Source: Bradyrhizobium erythrophlei (GTDB taxonomy: Bacteria; Pseudomonadota; Alphaproteobacteria; Rhizobiales; Xanthobacteraceae). Taken from it: DNA of 64,000 nt. The stretch covers positions 1,545,260 through 1,609,259 of the forward strand of contig FSRD01000002.1 of NCBI GenBank assembly GCA_900129675.1, read 5' to 3'. The position numbers and the translations under genes were made by a program. The stretch's first letter is position 1, and each line of letters opens with the position of its first letter. This document shows, piece after piece, positions 45,008 through 52,117 of this stretch. A model generated the notes under the pieces. That model made no database searches. It saw only the letters and a program-made list of their open reading frames with translations, and was not told where the DNA came from.

Positions 45008-45220
45008 TTTCTTCCTCCTGGATGAGCGGGCCGGCTGGGCCGGGACATGGCCGAATCTTCCATCTGGATGCGTGCCGAGCTGGCCCGCAGGTGGAGCCAA
45101 AAAGCAGGAAACGATACGGGCGCGGTACACGCTTGTTCGCGATTGGCACTCGGGGTCACCGTGTGGATCGCCTCGGCGTGGCTGTATCTTTCGCTTATCG
45201 AACCGTTTCCTCATGCCGCC

Positions 45221-46870
45221 TCACGAAGCTTGGGCCGCAAGCGCCTGGTGGATCTGTGCGACTACCGCCGCGCCTTCGCCGACGCCGGCGGCGACGCGCT
45301 TGACCGAGCCCGAGCGCACGTCACCGATGGCGAAGACGCCCGGCCGGGTGGTCTCGAGCGCCAGGGGGGCTTTGCCGGTCAGGACGAAGCCCTTGTCGTC
45401 GGTCTCGACGCAGCCGACAAGCCATCTGGCGTTGGGATCAGCGCCGATGAACAGGAACAGGTACCTGACGGCACAACGCTCGGTCGATCCGTCCTTGCGG
45501 TCGCGAAAGACGACGCCCGTAAGCCCGGTCTGGCAGTCGCCTTCGAGCGCGGCGATTTCGCTGCCGACATGGATGGTGACATTGGGCAGCGCGTGGATGC
45601 GGTCGATCAGGTAGCGCGACATCGTCGCTTCCAGCGGCCGCCGCACGACGAGGTGGAGGTGTTTCACCTGCGGCGCGAGGAAGACCACGCCCTGGCCAGC
45701 CGAATTGCCGCCGCCGACCAGCGCCACGTCCTCACCCGCGCAAAGCCGCGCCTCGATCGGCGAGGCCCAGTACGAGATACCCTTGCCTTCGAACATCTCC
45801 AGCCGTTCGACTTCGGGTCGGCGGTAGCGTGCGCCGGAGGCCACGACGACGGTGCGCGCCTTCACCCGCTTGTCGTCGGCGAGGACGACGCCCAGCGGCC
45901 GTTCGGGGCAGGTTTTGCCTTCGGGGCAATCGAGCCGCTGCACTTCGAGCGGGATAGCGATCTCGGCTCCGAACTTGAGCGCCTGGTTGAAGGCGCGCCC
46001 GGCGAGCGCCCGGCCCGAGATGCCGGTGGGGAAGCCCAGATAGTTCTCGATCCGATTGGACGCGCCGGCCTGGCCGCCGATGGCGAGCCCGTCAAGGACG
46101 ATCGTCGAAAGCCCTTCCGAGGCGGCATAGACCGCCGCCGCCAGGCCCGCGGGGCCGGCGCCGACCACGGCCACGTCGTAAAGCTTGTTTGGATCGATCT
46201 CGGGCGTGATGCCGAGGCAGCGGGCCATGTCGATTTCGCTGGGTCGGCGCAGCAGCGATCCGTCGGGACAGACGACCAGGGGTAGCTCGTCGGGCGTCAC
46301 ACCGAACCGTTCGATGAGCGCGTGGCCTTCGCCGTCGCCGCGGGCATCGAGCAACTGGTAGGGATAGCCCAAGCGGGCGAGGAAGCCCTGCAGTCGAACG
46401 ACGGCGGAAGAGTCCTGCGCTCCGATGATGATCGTGCCGGCGGCGCCTTCCTCGATCAGGCCGACGCGGCGGAGGATCAGCGCGCGCATAACCGTCTCGC
46501 CGATCTCGGCCGAGCCGATCATCAGCGCGCGCAGGTGCGCTGCGTCGAAAGGCTGCGCAGTGGCGCCTTGCTCCCCGGCGCGGGCGCACGTGATCGCGGG
46601 GCGGCCTGCGAGCTGGTTGATCTCGCCGGTGAACTGGCCCGGGCCGAATGTGACGATCGGCGCCTTGCGGTCGAGTCCGTCGCGCCGGGTTATGTCGACC
46701 GAGCCCGACAACACGAGCCAGGAAGGGGCGTCCCGCTGGCCGTGGTCATAGACGATCTCGCCAGGCGCGAACCGCCGCTCCGGCCCGCTGGCGAAGCGCA
46801 GCGCCGTCTCGACCCGTGCCGCATCGAGCACCGGAAACATTTGATAACCGCGTTGCTCTTGCGTGCTCAT
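45221..46870 (-). CDS. Thioredoxin-reductase-like flavoprotein with cNMP-binding domain
   Basis: 549 residues from ATG 46870. Residues about 15-130 are a cyclic-nucleotide-binding-like domain (RRFAPGEIVYDHGQRDAPSWLVLSGSVDI, FGPGQFTGEINQLAGRP). From about 230 a thioredoxin-reductase fold: VAVVGAGPAGLAAAVYAASEGL (FAD), GGQAGASNRIENYLGFP, VALVGGGNSAGQGVVFL (NADPH), GVFAIGDVRSGSVKRVAAGVGEGAAVV. The redox-active CATC that should precede the NADPH site is replaced by YWASPIEARLC, so it is not a thioredoxin reductase; the electron acceptor is unknown. The start overlaps the stop of an upstream relic by ATGA. Confidence 0.88.
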   Translation of the reverse strand: MSTQEQRGYQMFPVLDAARVETALRFASGPERRFAPGEIVYDHGQRDAPSWLVLSGSVDITRRDGLDRKAPIVTFGPGQFTGEINQLAGRPAITCARAGEQGATAQPFDAAHLRALMIGSAEIGETVMRALILRRVGLIEEGAAGTIIIGAQDSSAVVRLQGFLARLGYPYQLLDARGDGEGHALIERFGVTPDELPLVVCPDGSLLRRPSEIDMARCLGITPEIDPNKLYDVAVVGAGPAGLAAAVYAASEGLSTIVLDGLAIGGQAGASNRIENYLGFPTGISGRALAGRAFNQALKFGAEIAIPLEVQRLDCPEGKTCPERPLGVVLADDKRVKARTVVVASGARYRRPEVERLEMFEGKGISYWASPIEARLCAGEDVALVGGGNSAGQGVVFLAPQVKHLHLVVRRPLEATMSRYLIDRIHALPNVTIHVGSEIAALEGDCQTGLTGVVFRDRKDGSTERCAVRYLFLFIGADPNARWLVGCVETDDKGFVLTGKAPLALETTRPGVFAIGDVRSGSVKRVAAGVGEGAAVVAQIHQALAAQAS

Positions 46871-46950
46871 CGAGTGGATTCCTTGACGCCGAGCACGACC
46901 GTGGGGATCAGCTCGGAGACGGTGGGATGGATGGGCACAGCCCGGCGCGG
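46867..46950 (-). pseudogene. C-terminal scrap of a pyridine nucleotide-disulfide oxidoreductase
   Basis: The minus strand reads AVPIHPTVSELIPTVVLGVK then ESTR and stop. The IHPTvSElip pattern is the last helix of lipoamide dehydrogenase and mercuric-reductase-type flavoproteins. The stop overlaps the start of the next gene by four bases (ATGA). Upstream the rest of such an enzyme is missing. Confidence 0.5.
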
Positions 46951-47024
46951 CGCGCAGACGGGCCCGCGGGGAAGGCGCCGACAATCCATGTGGGAGAGGA
47001 GAACCGCTCGCCTTCGCTGTTTCC

Positions 47025-47942
47025 TCACGGACGAACTCGGATGATCGTCTTCCCGTTGATCCGCTTGGTCTGGTTGAAGGCGGCGACGGCGTAACCGAGG
47101 GTCGAGACGGTGCCGATGTTCGTCCGCAGTCGTCCGTCCCGCACCCGCTGGACGATCTCACCCAGTTGGGCACGATCGGACACGAGAACAAAGTCGATCG
47201 TCAGGCCGTCGGCGGGCCGCGCCTCGGTCGGCCCGGCGATGGTTACCAGCGTTCCTCCGGCTCGAATCAGGCCTGCGGACCGCTTCCCGATGTCGCCGCC
47301 GATGACATCGAAAACCAGATGGGCTCCGCCGACGTCTTCGAGAACGTCGTTCTCGAGGTCGACGAACTCCTGCGCGCCGAAGTCGAGCGCCTTCTGACGG
47401 TCGGCAGCGCGTCCGGTGCCGATGACGTAGGCGCCGGCCTCTCGTGCGAGCTGCGTCACCATCGAACCGACTGCGCCGGCCGCGCCGTGCACGAGGACGC
47501 TCTGCCCCGCCTGAAGGCGGCCGTGCACGAACAGTCCCTGCCACGCGGTCAGGCCCGGCATCGCCACGGCCGCACCCACCGTGAAGTCGACGTCGCCCGG
47601 AAGCGGCGCGAGGTTGCGTGCTTCCACGGCCACATACTCCGCCAAGGTGCCGCCGCGATACGAGTCCGAGAGACCGAACACCCGCTGTCCCACCAACAGC
47701 CCGGTCGTGCCATAGCCGAGAGCGGTGACCACACCCGCCAGCTCCTGGCCGGGAATCGTCGGCGTCCGGTCACGGTCGAGGCGATCGGTCCAGGTCGAAG
47801 GCCACGTCAGCTCACCCGAGGTGAATCCCGACGCATGAACCTGAACGACGACGTCGTTTATCGCTGCCTGCGGCTCGGGCCGCTCCACCAGCTTCATCCC
47901 GGCCGTTCCCGCAACCCGGTCCGTCACAACGATCGCCTTCAT
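47025..47942 (-). CDS. Quinone oxidoreductase-type MDR enzyme
   Basis: 305 residues. Medium-chain dehydrogenase/reductase fold without catalytic zinc: VVVQVHASGFTSGELTWPS, IPGQELAGVV, the NADPH-binding VLVHGAAGAVGSMVTQLAREAGAYVIGTG and FDVIGGDIGKRS. Likely NADPH-dependent reduction of quinones or enones. The start overlaps the stop of the chimeric gene upstream (ATGA), so both are translated from one message. Confidence 0.88.
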   Translation of the reverse strand: MKAIVVTDRVAGTAGMKLVERPEPQAAINDVVVQVHASGFTSGELTWPSTWTDRLDRDRTPTIPGQELAGVVTALGYGTTGLLVGQRVFGLSDSYRGGTLAEYVAVEARNLAPLPGDVDFTVGAAVAMPGLTAWQGLFVHGRLQAGQSVLVHGAAGAVGSMVTQLAREAGAYVIGTGRAADRQKALDFGAQEFVDLENDVLEDVGGAHLVFDVIGGDIGKRSAGLIRAGGTLVTIAGPTEARPADGLTIDFVLVSDRAQLGEIVQRVRDGRLRTNIGTVSTLGYAVAAFNQTKRINGKTIIRVRP

Positions 47943-48541
47943 GATAATTTTCTCCTCGGTCCGAGTCGTCGCGCCGCCTCCGCAAAAGCCTTCCCTGCAT
48001 CGCCTTCCTTACGGGCAACCACGCCCGGCTTTTTGGATTCCTCCTCAAATTGCTTGACAATATCGGCGTTGCTGACCTTGCCGTTCGGCCCGTCGTCCCA
48101 CGTGATGGCGGCAGCCTCGAGCCCCTTCTTGGCCGCACCCATGTGATCCGCCACCACGGCAACAGCTTCATCGATATTGACCGCCTGCCGGACGCCCCTC
48201 ACCGCCAGCACGGCCTTCTCGTCCACCGTTTTCGCCTTGCCACCGAACACGGGCGAAATAGCAACCGCGGCAACCTTCATTCCCGGCAATCGCGTGTCGA
48301 TGCCGTAGAGCGCGCGCCCATCGACCTTTATCGATGAATCCACGCGCTTGGCACGCGTGCTGCCCGGCATCTGGTAAGCGGTCCGATAGTCGGAAGGCAC
48401 GCGCAGATTTCCTTTGTCGTCGACGACGGTCGCTGTCGTTCCGCTGTACTGTGAGCGCGTATTGATTTGCCCGTAGGCGGTGACGGCGCCGATCACAAAC
48501 AATCCTGATAGGGCGACGCCCAAGACAGCGACGATTCTCAT
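47939..48541 (-). CDS. Chimera: P460-like N-terminus joined to part of a molybdopterin dehydrogenase
   Basis: 200 residues. Residues 1-24 form a signal peptide (MRIVAVLGVALSGLFVIGAV). Residues about 36-57 (TATVVDDKGNLRVPSDYRTA) match the start of P460 cytochromes such as that at 24554. From about residue 58 it becomes STRAKRVDSSIKVDGRALYGID, RLPGMKVAAVAISPVFGGK, GVRQAVNIDEAVAVVADHMGAAKKGLEAAAITWDDGP, a part of the large molybdopterin subunit of IorB-like dehydrogenases. It stops soon after KAFAEAARRLG, without cofactor-binding domains. No haem-c site. It overlaps both the MFS gene before it and the MDR gene after it by ATGA, so it may still be translated. Confidence 0.7.
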   Translation of the reverse strand: MRIVAVLGVALSGLFVIGAVTAYGQINTRSQYSGTTATVVDDKGNLRVPSDYRTAYQMPGSTRAKRVDSSIKVDGRALYGIDTRLPGMKVAAVAISPVFGGKAKTVDEKAVLAVRGVRQAVNIDEAVAVVADHMGAAKKGLEAAAITWDDGPNGKVSNADIVKQFEEESKKPGVVARKEGDAGKAFAEAARRLGPRRKLS

Positions 48542-49827
48542 GACACTGTTCCCTGTATTGGTGAACCGGTAGCGTTCGAACTGTCGCAGGTGCTGTTCCC
48601 CGCCGTGTCGGTGTGCGGATTGCGTGCACCGAGGACAGTGAACAGGGTGGCGACGACGGCAAGTCCGCTGTATCCGAGCGCGATCTGCGGTAGCGAGAAC
48701 GCGCTGGAAAGTTGGCCGGAGATGAGGCTGGGGAAGGCGGCGCCGCTGTAGCAGAGAAGGTAGATCGCGCTGAAGATCGGTGCCCGTTCGGCCAAGGTGC
48801 TGCCGTGCAGCAGGCCGCGGGTGGCGGCGCTGATGGCGATGCCTTGGCCGGCGCCGGCGACGATGGTTGCGATGATGAACAACACCAGTGTGCCAGCGTC
48901 GATCGCTGTGCTGATGACGATCATTCCGGCCAGGAAGGTGATCATACCGACGCGTTGGGCTACCGCGGATGTGAACCGGGCGCCGATGGGAGCGCCGAGA
49001 ACGCTGAGGGTCATATAGGCGGCGAAGACCAGTCCGAGGATGAGCGGGCTGCGGGTGTGGAGTTGATCTTCGACAAGCGCAGGCACGAACGCTTGGTAGA
49101 AGCCCCCGCTCGCCCAGGTGGCCAGGAACACCGCCGCCGCGACAGGGACCAGATGCCTGACCCGGGCCGGTACGCTGATCCTGGGTAACAGCGATCGCCA
49201 AGCGCCCGGCGTCGGAGTTGCTGTTTCCGGGCTGATGGCGATGAGTGCAGCAGACAGTAATAGGAAGCCGACGCAAACCAGGTAGATGAGGTCGCGTGGC
49301 CAGGGGCCGAACTGGACCAAGGCGCCGGAGGCGATGGCACCGACAGTGAGGCCGAGCATCGGTCCTTGGCTGGAGGCGACGGACGCCAACCATTCTGGTC
49401 TGCTGGGTGCGGCATCGACGATGTAGGAGGTCAGGCTGCTGCCGGCCAACCCGGTACCGACGCCCACGAGGAGCCGACCGGCCAGCAGGGTGTCGATGTC
49501 GTGCACATTCAGCAACAGCAGACAGCCCAGCAGGAGCAGGCTGAGGCTAGTGATCGCAGTGAGCCGGCGGCCCAGATGATTGGACAGGCGTCCCAGCACC
49601 AACAGTGCGGCGATGGTGCCAACGGCGTAGGCGACGACGGCCATCGAGATGCCGGCGTTAGTGAACCCGTCCTCCGCCCGGTAGATGTTGTAAAGGGGGA
49701 TCGGAGCGGCCGCCGCGGCAAACGAGACCACCAGGGAGACTACCGCAGATAAGAATGCCAGCCGGAGCGTTCCGCCCCGGTGAGCCTGGTTGATCACTGG
49801 TGCCACGTTTTGCATCGAGCCGTGCAT
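48538..49827 (-). CDS. MFS transporter
   Basis: 429 residues from ATG 49827 (GGGAGA upstream). Twelve spans, with the MFS motif-A-like loop LVLGRLSNHLGRRLTAITSL between spans 2 and 3 and a matching GAPIGARFTSAVAQRVG in the second half. The AAPIPLYNIYRAEDGFT part after span 1 is seen in actinobacterial-type drug exporters. Probably exports a small lipophilic compound. The C-terminus (PHTDTAGNSTCDSSN) is polar. It is the first gene of an overlapping minus-strand run. Confidence 0.87.
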   Translation of the reverse strand: MHGSMQNVAPVINQAHRGGTLRLAFLSAVVSLVVSFAAAAAPIPLYNIYRAEDGFTNAGISMAVVAYAVGTIAALLVLGRLSNHLGRRLTAITSLSLLLLGCLLLLNVHDIDTLLAGRLLVGVGTGLAGSSLTSYIVDAAPSRPEWLASVASSQGPMLGLTVGAIASGALVQFGPWPRDLIYLVCVGFLLLSAALIAISPETATPTPGAWRSLLPRISVPARVRHLVPVAAAVFLATWASGGFYQAFVPALVEDQLHTRSPLILGLVFAAYMTLSVLGAPIGARFTSAVAQRVGMITFLAGMIVISTAIDAGTLVLFIIATIVAGAGQGIAISAATRGLLHGSTLAERAPIFSAIYLLCYSGAAFPSLISGQLSSAFSLPQIALGYSGLAVVATLFTVLGARNPHTDTAGNSTCDSSNATGSPIQGTVS

Positions 49828-49959
49828 CCGTCGTCTCCCGGAGAATTCGGGCGCACAGGTCCAAAATCTCCGACTAGGTAGTTTCACCAAGTGGCGGTGA
49901 TCGTCGACGCCAGGCTGAAGAGTGGCCCCATCGCTGAGAGCTGCCGTGGCGCACACATG

Positions 49960-50363
49960 TCAGGCGGGCTGTCGCACTGCCGTCCCTTGATTATTGTCGA
50001 TCAGGTACCGCCATCGTCCATCTGCGCCGCAGCCCACGATATCGCTCGCCGAGCCTCCAAGGTGCACGTGTTTGCCGTCGGGACCTGTGCCATCAATTGA
50101 CCAGTCCAGCACGATCTGCGCGATATCGCCGGCAACGAACACATGGCGTGCCTTGGCCTTCAGCGGCAGACCGAGCCTGAGATCGCGCTCGAGTCGGGCG
50201 GCGATCTCGGTGTGATCAGTGATGGTTCGCCCGTCATTCGCGATGAACACGGCCTCTGGGTCGTACAAGGCCATCATCGCGCCGACCTTGCCGGGTGAAA
50301 TCGCTCGAGCAGCGACGCGACAATGCCTTCGGGTTCAGTAGGGAGCGGATAGGAGTCGGACAT
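49960..50363 (-). pseudogene. Frameshifted SnoaL-like / DUF4440 protein
   Basis: ATG 50363 (AGGAGA upstream) gives MSDSYPLPTEPEGIVASLLERF. A one-base change near 50295 moves homology to another frame: SPGKVGAMMALYDPEAVFIANDGRTITDH, LKAKARHVFVAGDIAQIVLDWSIDGTGPDGKHVHLGG and DGRWRYLIDNNQG. This is the SnoaL/ketosteroid-isomerase-like fold (about 130 residues) of polyketide cyclases and related small enzymes. As given it would not be made whole; a single-base error cannot be excluded. Confidence 0.7.
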
Positions 50364-50585
50364 CAGGGGTCTCCTGTTCGTGTTGGTTGAAACGGTTGCC
50401 CTGGGCGTTATTCGATGAAATCTGCGACAGTGGTTGTCATTGGTCGCAGCGCGGGACGAAAGTTTCCAATAGCCGCTACGTATAGTTTCCATAGCGGCGG
50501 GGAATTGTGCTGCGACAGTCCTCACTGCCATTCATAAATCAAGGCAAGTTGCGCAGGCCGCGACGGCGTCACGCCGCGCGGCGAG
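50364..50585. other. Non-coding stretch upstream of the SnoaL-like gene
   Basis: About 220 bases that should contain the promoter of the SnoaL-like gene. No other gene is visible. Confidence 0.5.
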
Positions 50586-50632
50586 CGGCAATAACGATCG
50601 TCTATCGATTCGATGGCGAGTGGTGATTTCCC
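50586..50632 (+). repeat. Dispersed 50-bp element, copy 4
   Basis: GGCAATAACGATCGTCTATC followed by GATTCGATGGCGAGTGGTG. The frame starts MASGDFPRRGFDRHRV and stops after about 24 codons. It is the only copy without a recognised gene close behind, but another copy lies 285 bases downstream in the same orientation. Confidence 0.65.
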
Positions 50633-50870
50633 TCGGCGGGGGTTCGACCGCCACCGTGTGAGCCCGCACCCCGTCCCGGGCCGGTAGGCATATCGATGGC
50701 GTTCGGAACTCGACGGCAAGCCGTATCAGGGGAAGTGCCCTCGGTGGAGGCGTCGGAGCGCGATCAAGTTTGAGACACGCCGATGATTTGCCGATGGTGC
50801 CGGTAGGAGGGAATGAGATGCAACAATCTCCGTCGTTCAGCTCGCGCCAGGCGCCGCGGCCCAAAGTCAT

Positions 50871-50919
50871 TTCGATAACGGTCGTCTATCGACTCCATGG
50901 CGAGAGGTGATTTTCCTTT
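50871..50919 (+). repeat. Dispersed 50-bp element, copy 5
   Basis: TTCGATAACGGTCGTCTATC followed by GACTCCATGGCGAGAGG; the frame starts MARGDFPFHRHGLNLRSIV. It is about 100 bases upstream of the intact sensor kinase and corresponds to copies 1 and 3, which precede the broken kinase copies. Confidence 0.7.
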
Positions 50920-51018
50920 CCACCGTCATGGACTCAATCTTCGATCCATCGTCGCCCGCCCTCGTCTACGGGCCGAAGTCGGCGTTCCGTTGGACGATCG
51001 CAGGCCAGGAGGTCGGAC

Positions 51019-52086
51019 ATGCGGATCAAAGAGACAATTGGCGTTTCATTCCTCGGCTCTGTCGAAAGCCCGCCGCTGGAGGATGTCGTCGTGCTCGTGG
51101 ACAGCGCCGGCGTCGCGCTTGGAGTGCAGCGTGCGTTCAGCGCAAGAGTGCGTGGCGTCCGCAATGGCGGTAGCGGCCTCATCGCGTCCAGGTACGTGGA
51201 GATCCCGGTCGTCGGGTCCGACGGCGAGGTCTCGGGGATCTTGTGCCACACCAGCCCGCGGTCCGACACGCGAGGCGCGATCGCCGCTGGCGGGCGGGCG
51301 AGGGTGAGGGCGATAGCGGACGTGGCGCAGTTTGTCGTCCACGACATCAAAAACCTTCTCGCCGTGATCGGGAGCGGCCTGCGGCTGGTCGAGTGCCAGA
51401 GCGATGCTGCGTACCGAAAAGCCATCGTCGACAATAAACGGCAGGCGATCACGCGAGGCGCGTTGCTTAGCCGGCAGCTCCTCGACGCTGCGCGACCGCG
51501 CCCCAAGTCGATCGACGGGTTTGTCGCAGGCAGTCGCCTCGCAGCGATAGCGGGCACGCTTGACCGGGCGTTGCGTCCGGACATCACGGTCCGCACCGAG
51601 ATCGCCCCTGACTTATTGGCCTTCAATGCCGACCCGGAAGAGCTGTACTTCGCTTTGCTGAACCTCTGCCGCAACTCGGCCGATGCTATACCCGACGGCG
51701 GCGTGATCACCGTCGTGGCGCGGAACGTCGAACCTTCCTCTGGCGCGGCCCGGGGATTCGTCGAGATTGTCGTCGCCGACGACGGGGAGGGCATGACCGA
51801 GGAGGTCCTATCGCGGGCCTTCACCCCGTACTTCACGACAAAACCCGCGGGCCGCGGCACCGGCCTCGGGCTCCCCCAGGTCCAGCGCTTCGCCGCAGGA
51901 CGAGGCGGCGCGGTCTGGATAGAGAGCGAGCGGGGTGCCGGCACTCTGGTGCGCCTCTTCCTCCCGCGCGTGCACGCCGCTGGGCCCCCCAGCAGCATCG
52001 TCGGCACGGAGATCGCGTACACGCCGTCACCCAACGGCGGCATGTTCCACGTCATCTACCCAGCGACGGCTGCGCCGACGTCGTAG
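51019..52086 (+). CDS. Sensor histidine kinase, intact copy
   Basis: 355 residues from ATG 51019 (AGGAGG upstream). About 95 N-terminal residues of unknown fold (SPPLEDVVVLVDSAGVALGVQRAFSARV) precede the phosphoacceptor helix QFVVHDIKNLLAVIGSGLRLVE and a linker. The ATPase has the N box NLCRNSADAI, VADDGEGM, FTPYFTTKP and GRGTGLGLPQV. No membrane span is predicted, so it is cytoplasmic. Phosphoacceptor and ATP-binding residues are complete. The last 30 residues (AAGPPSSIVGTEIAYTPSPNGG) are unlike kinases and may be a new tail. The cation antiporter gene begins 31 bases later, so the two are probably co-transcribed. Two degraded copies lie at 1883 and 39121. Confidence 0.88.
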   Translation: MRIKETIGVSFLGSVESPPLEDVVVLVDSAGVALGVQRAFSARVRGVRNGGSGLIASRYVEIPVVGSDGEVSGILCHTSPRSDTRGAIAAGGRARVRAIADVAQFVVHDIKNLLAVIGSGLRLVECQSDAAYRKAIVDNKRQAITRGALLSRQLLDAARPRPKSIDGFVAGSRLAAIAGTLDRALRPDITVRTEIAPDLLAFNADPEELYFALLNLCRNSADAIPDGGVITVVARNVEPSSGAARGFVEIVVADDGEGMTEEVLSRAFTPYFTTKPAGRGTGLGLPQVQRFAAGRGGAVWIESERGAGTLVRLFLPRVHAAGPPSSIVGTEIAYTPSPNGGMFHVIYPATAAPTS

Positions 52087-52117
52087 CCGGCGCGAACACC
52101 TGGAGACCGGTTCAGCG

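Noticed and set aside
45008..45214. Longer glutathione transferase frame from 45214
   Set aside because: GTG 45007 has an AGGAGG site and fits the family start; the upstream part has no homology.
45047..46285. Plus-strand frame of 412 codons opposite the flavoprotein gene
   Set aside because: Antisense shadow with Asp/Arg/Gly-rich composition typical of reverse frames in high-GC genes.
47025..47191. Extension of the flavoprotein gene up to 47191 (656 residues)
   Set aside because: The extra 107 residues are Arg/Ser/Pro-rich without family match; ATG 46870 starts the real domain and fits the ATGA overlap.
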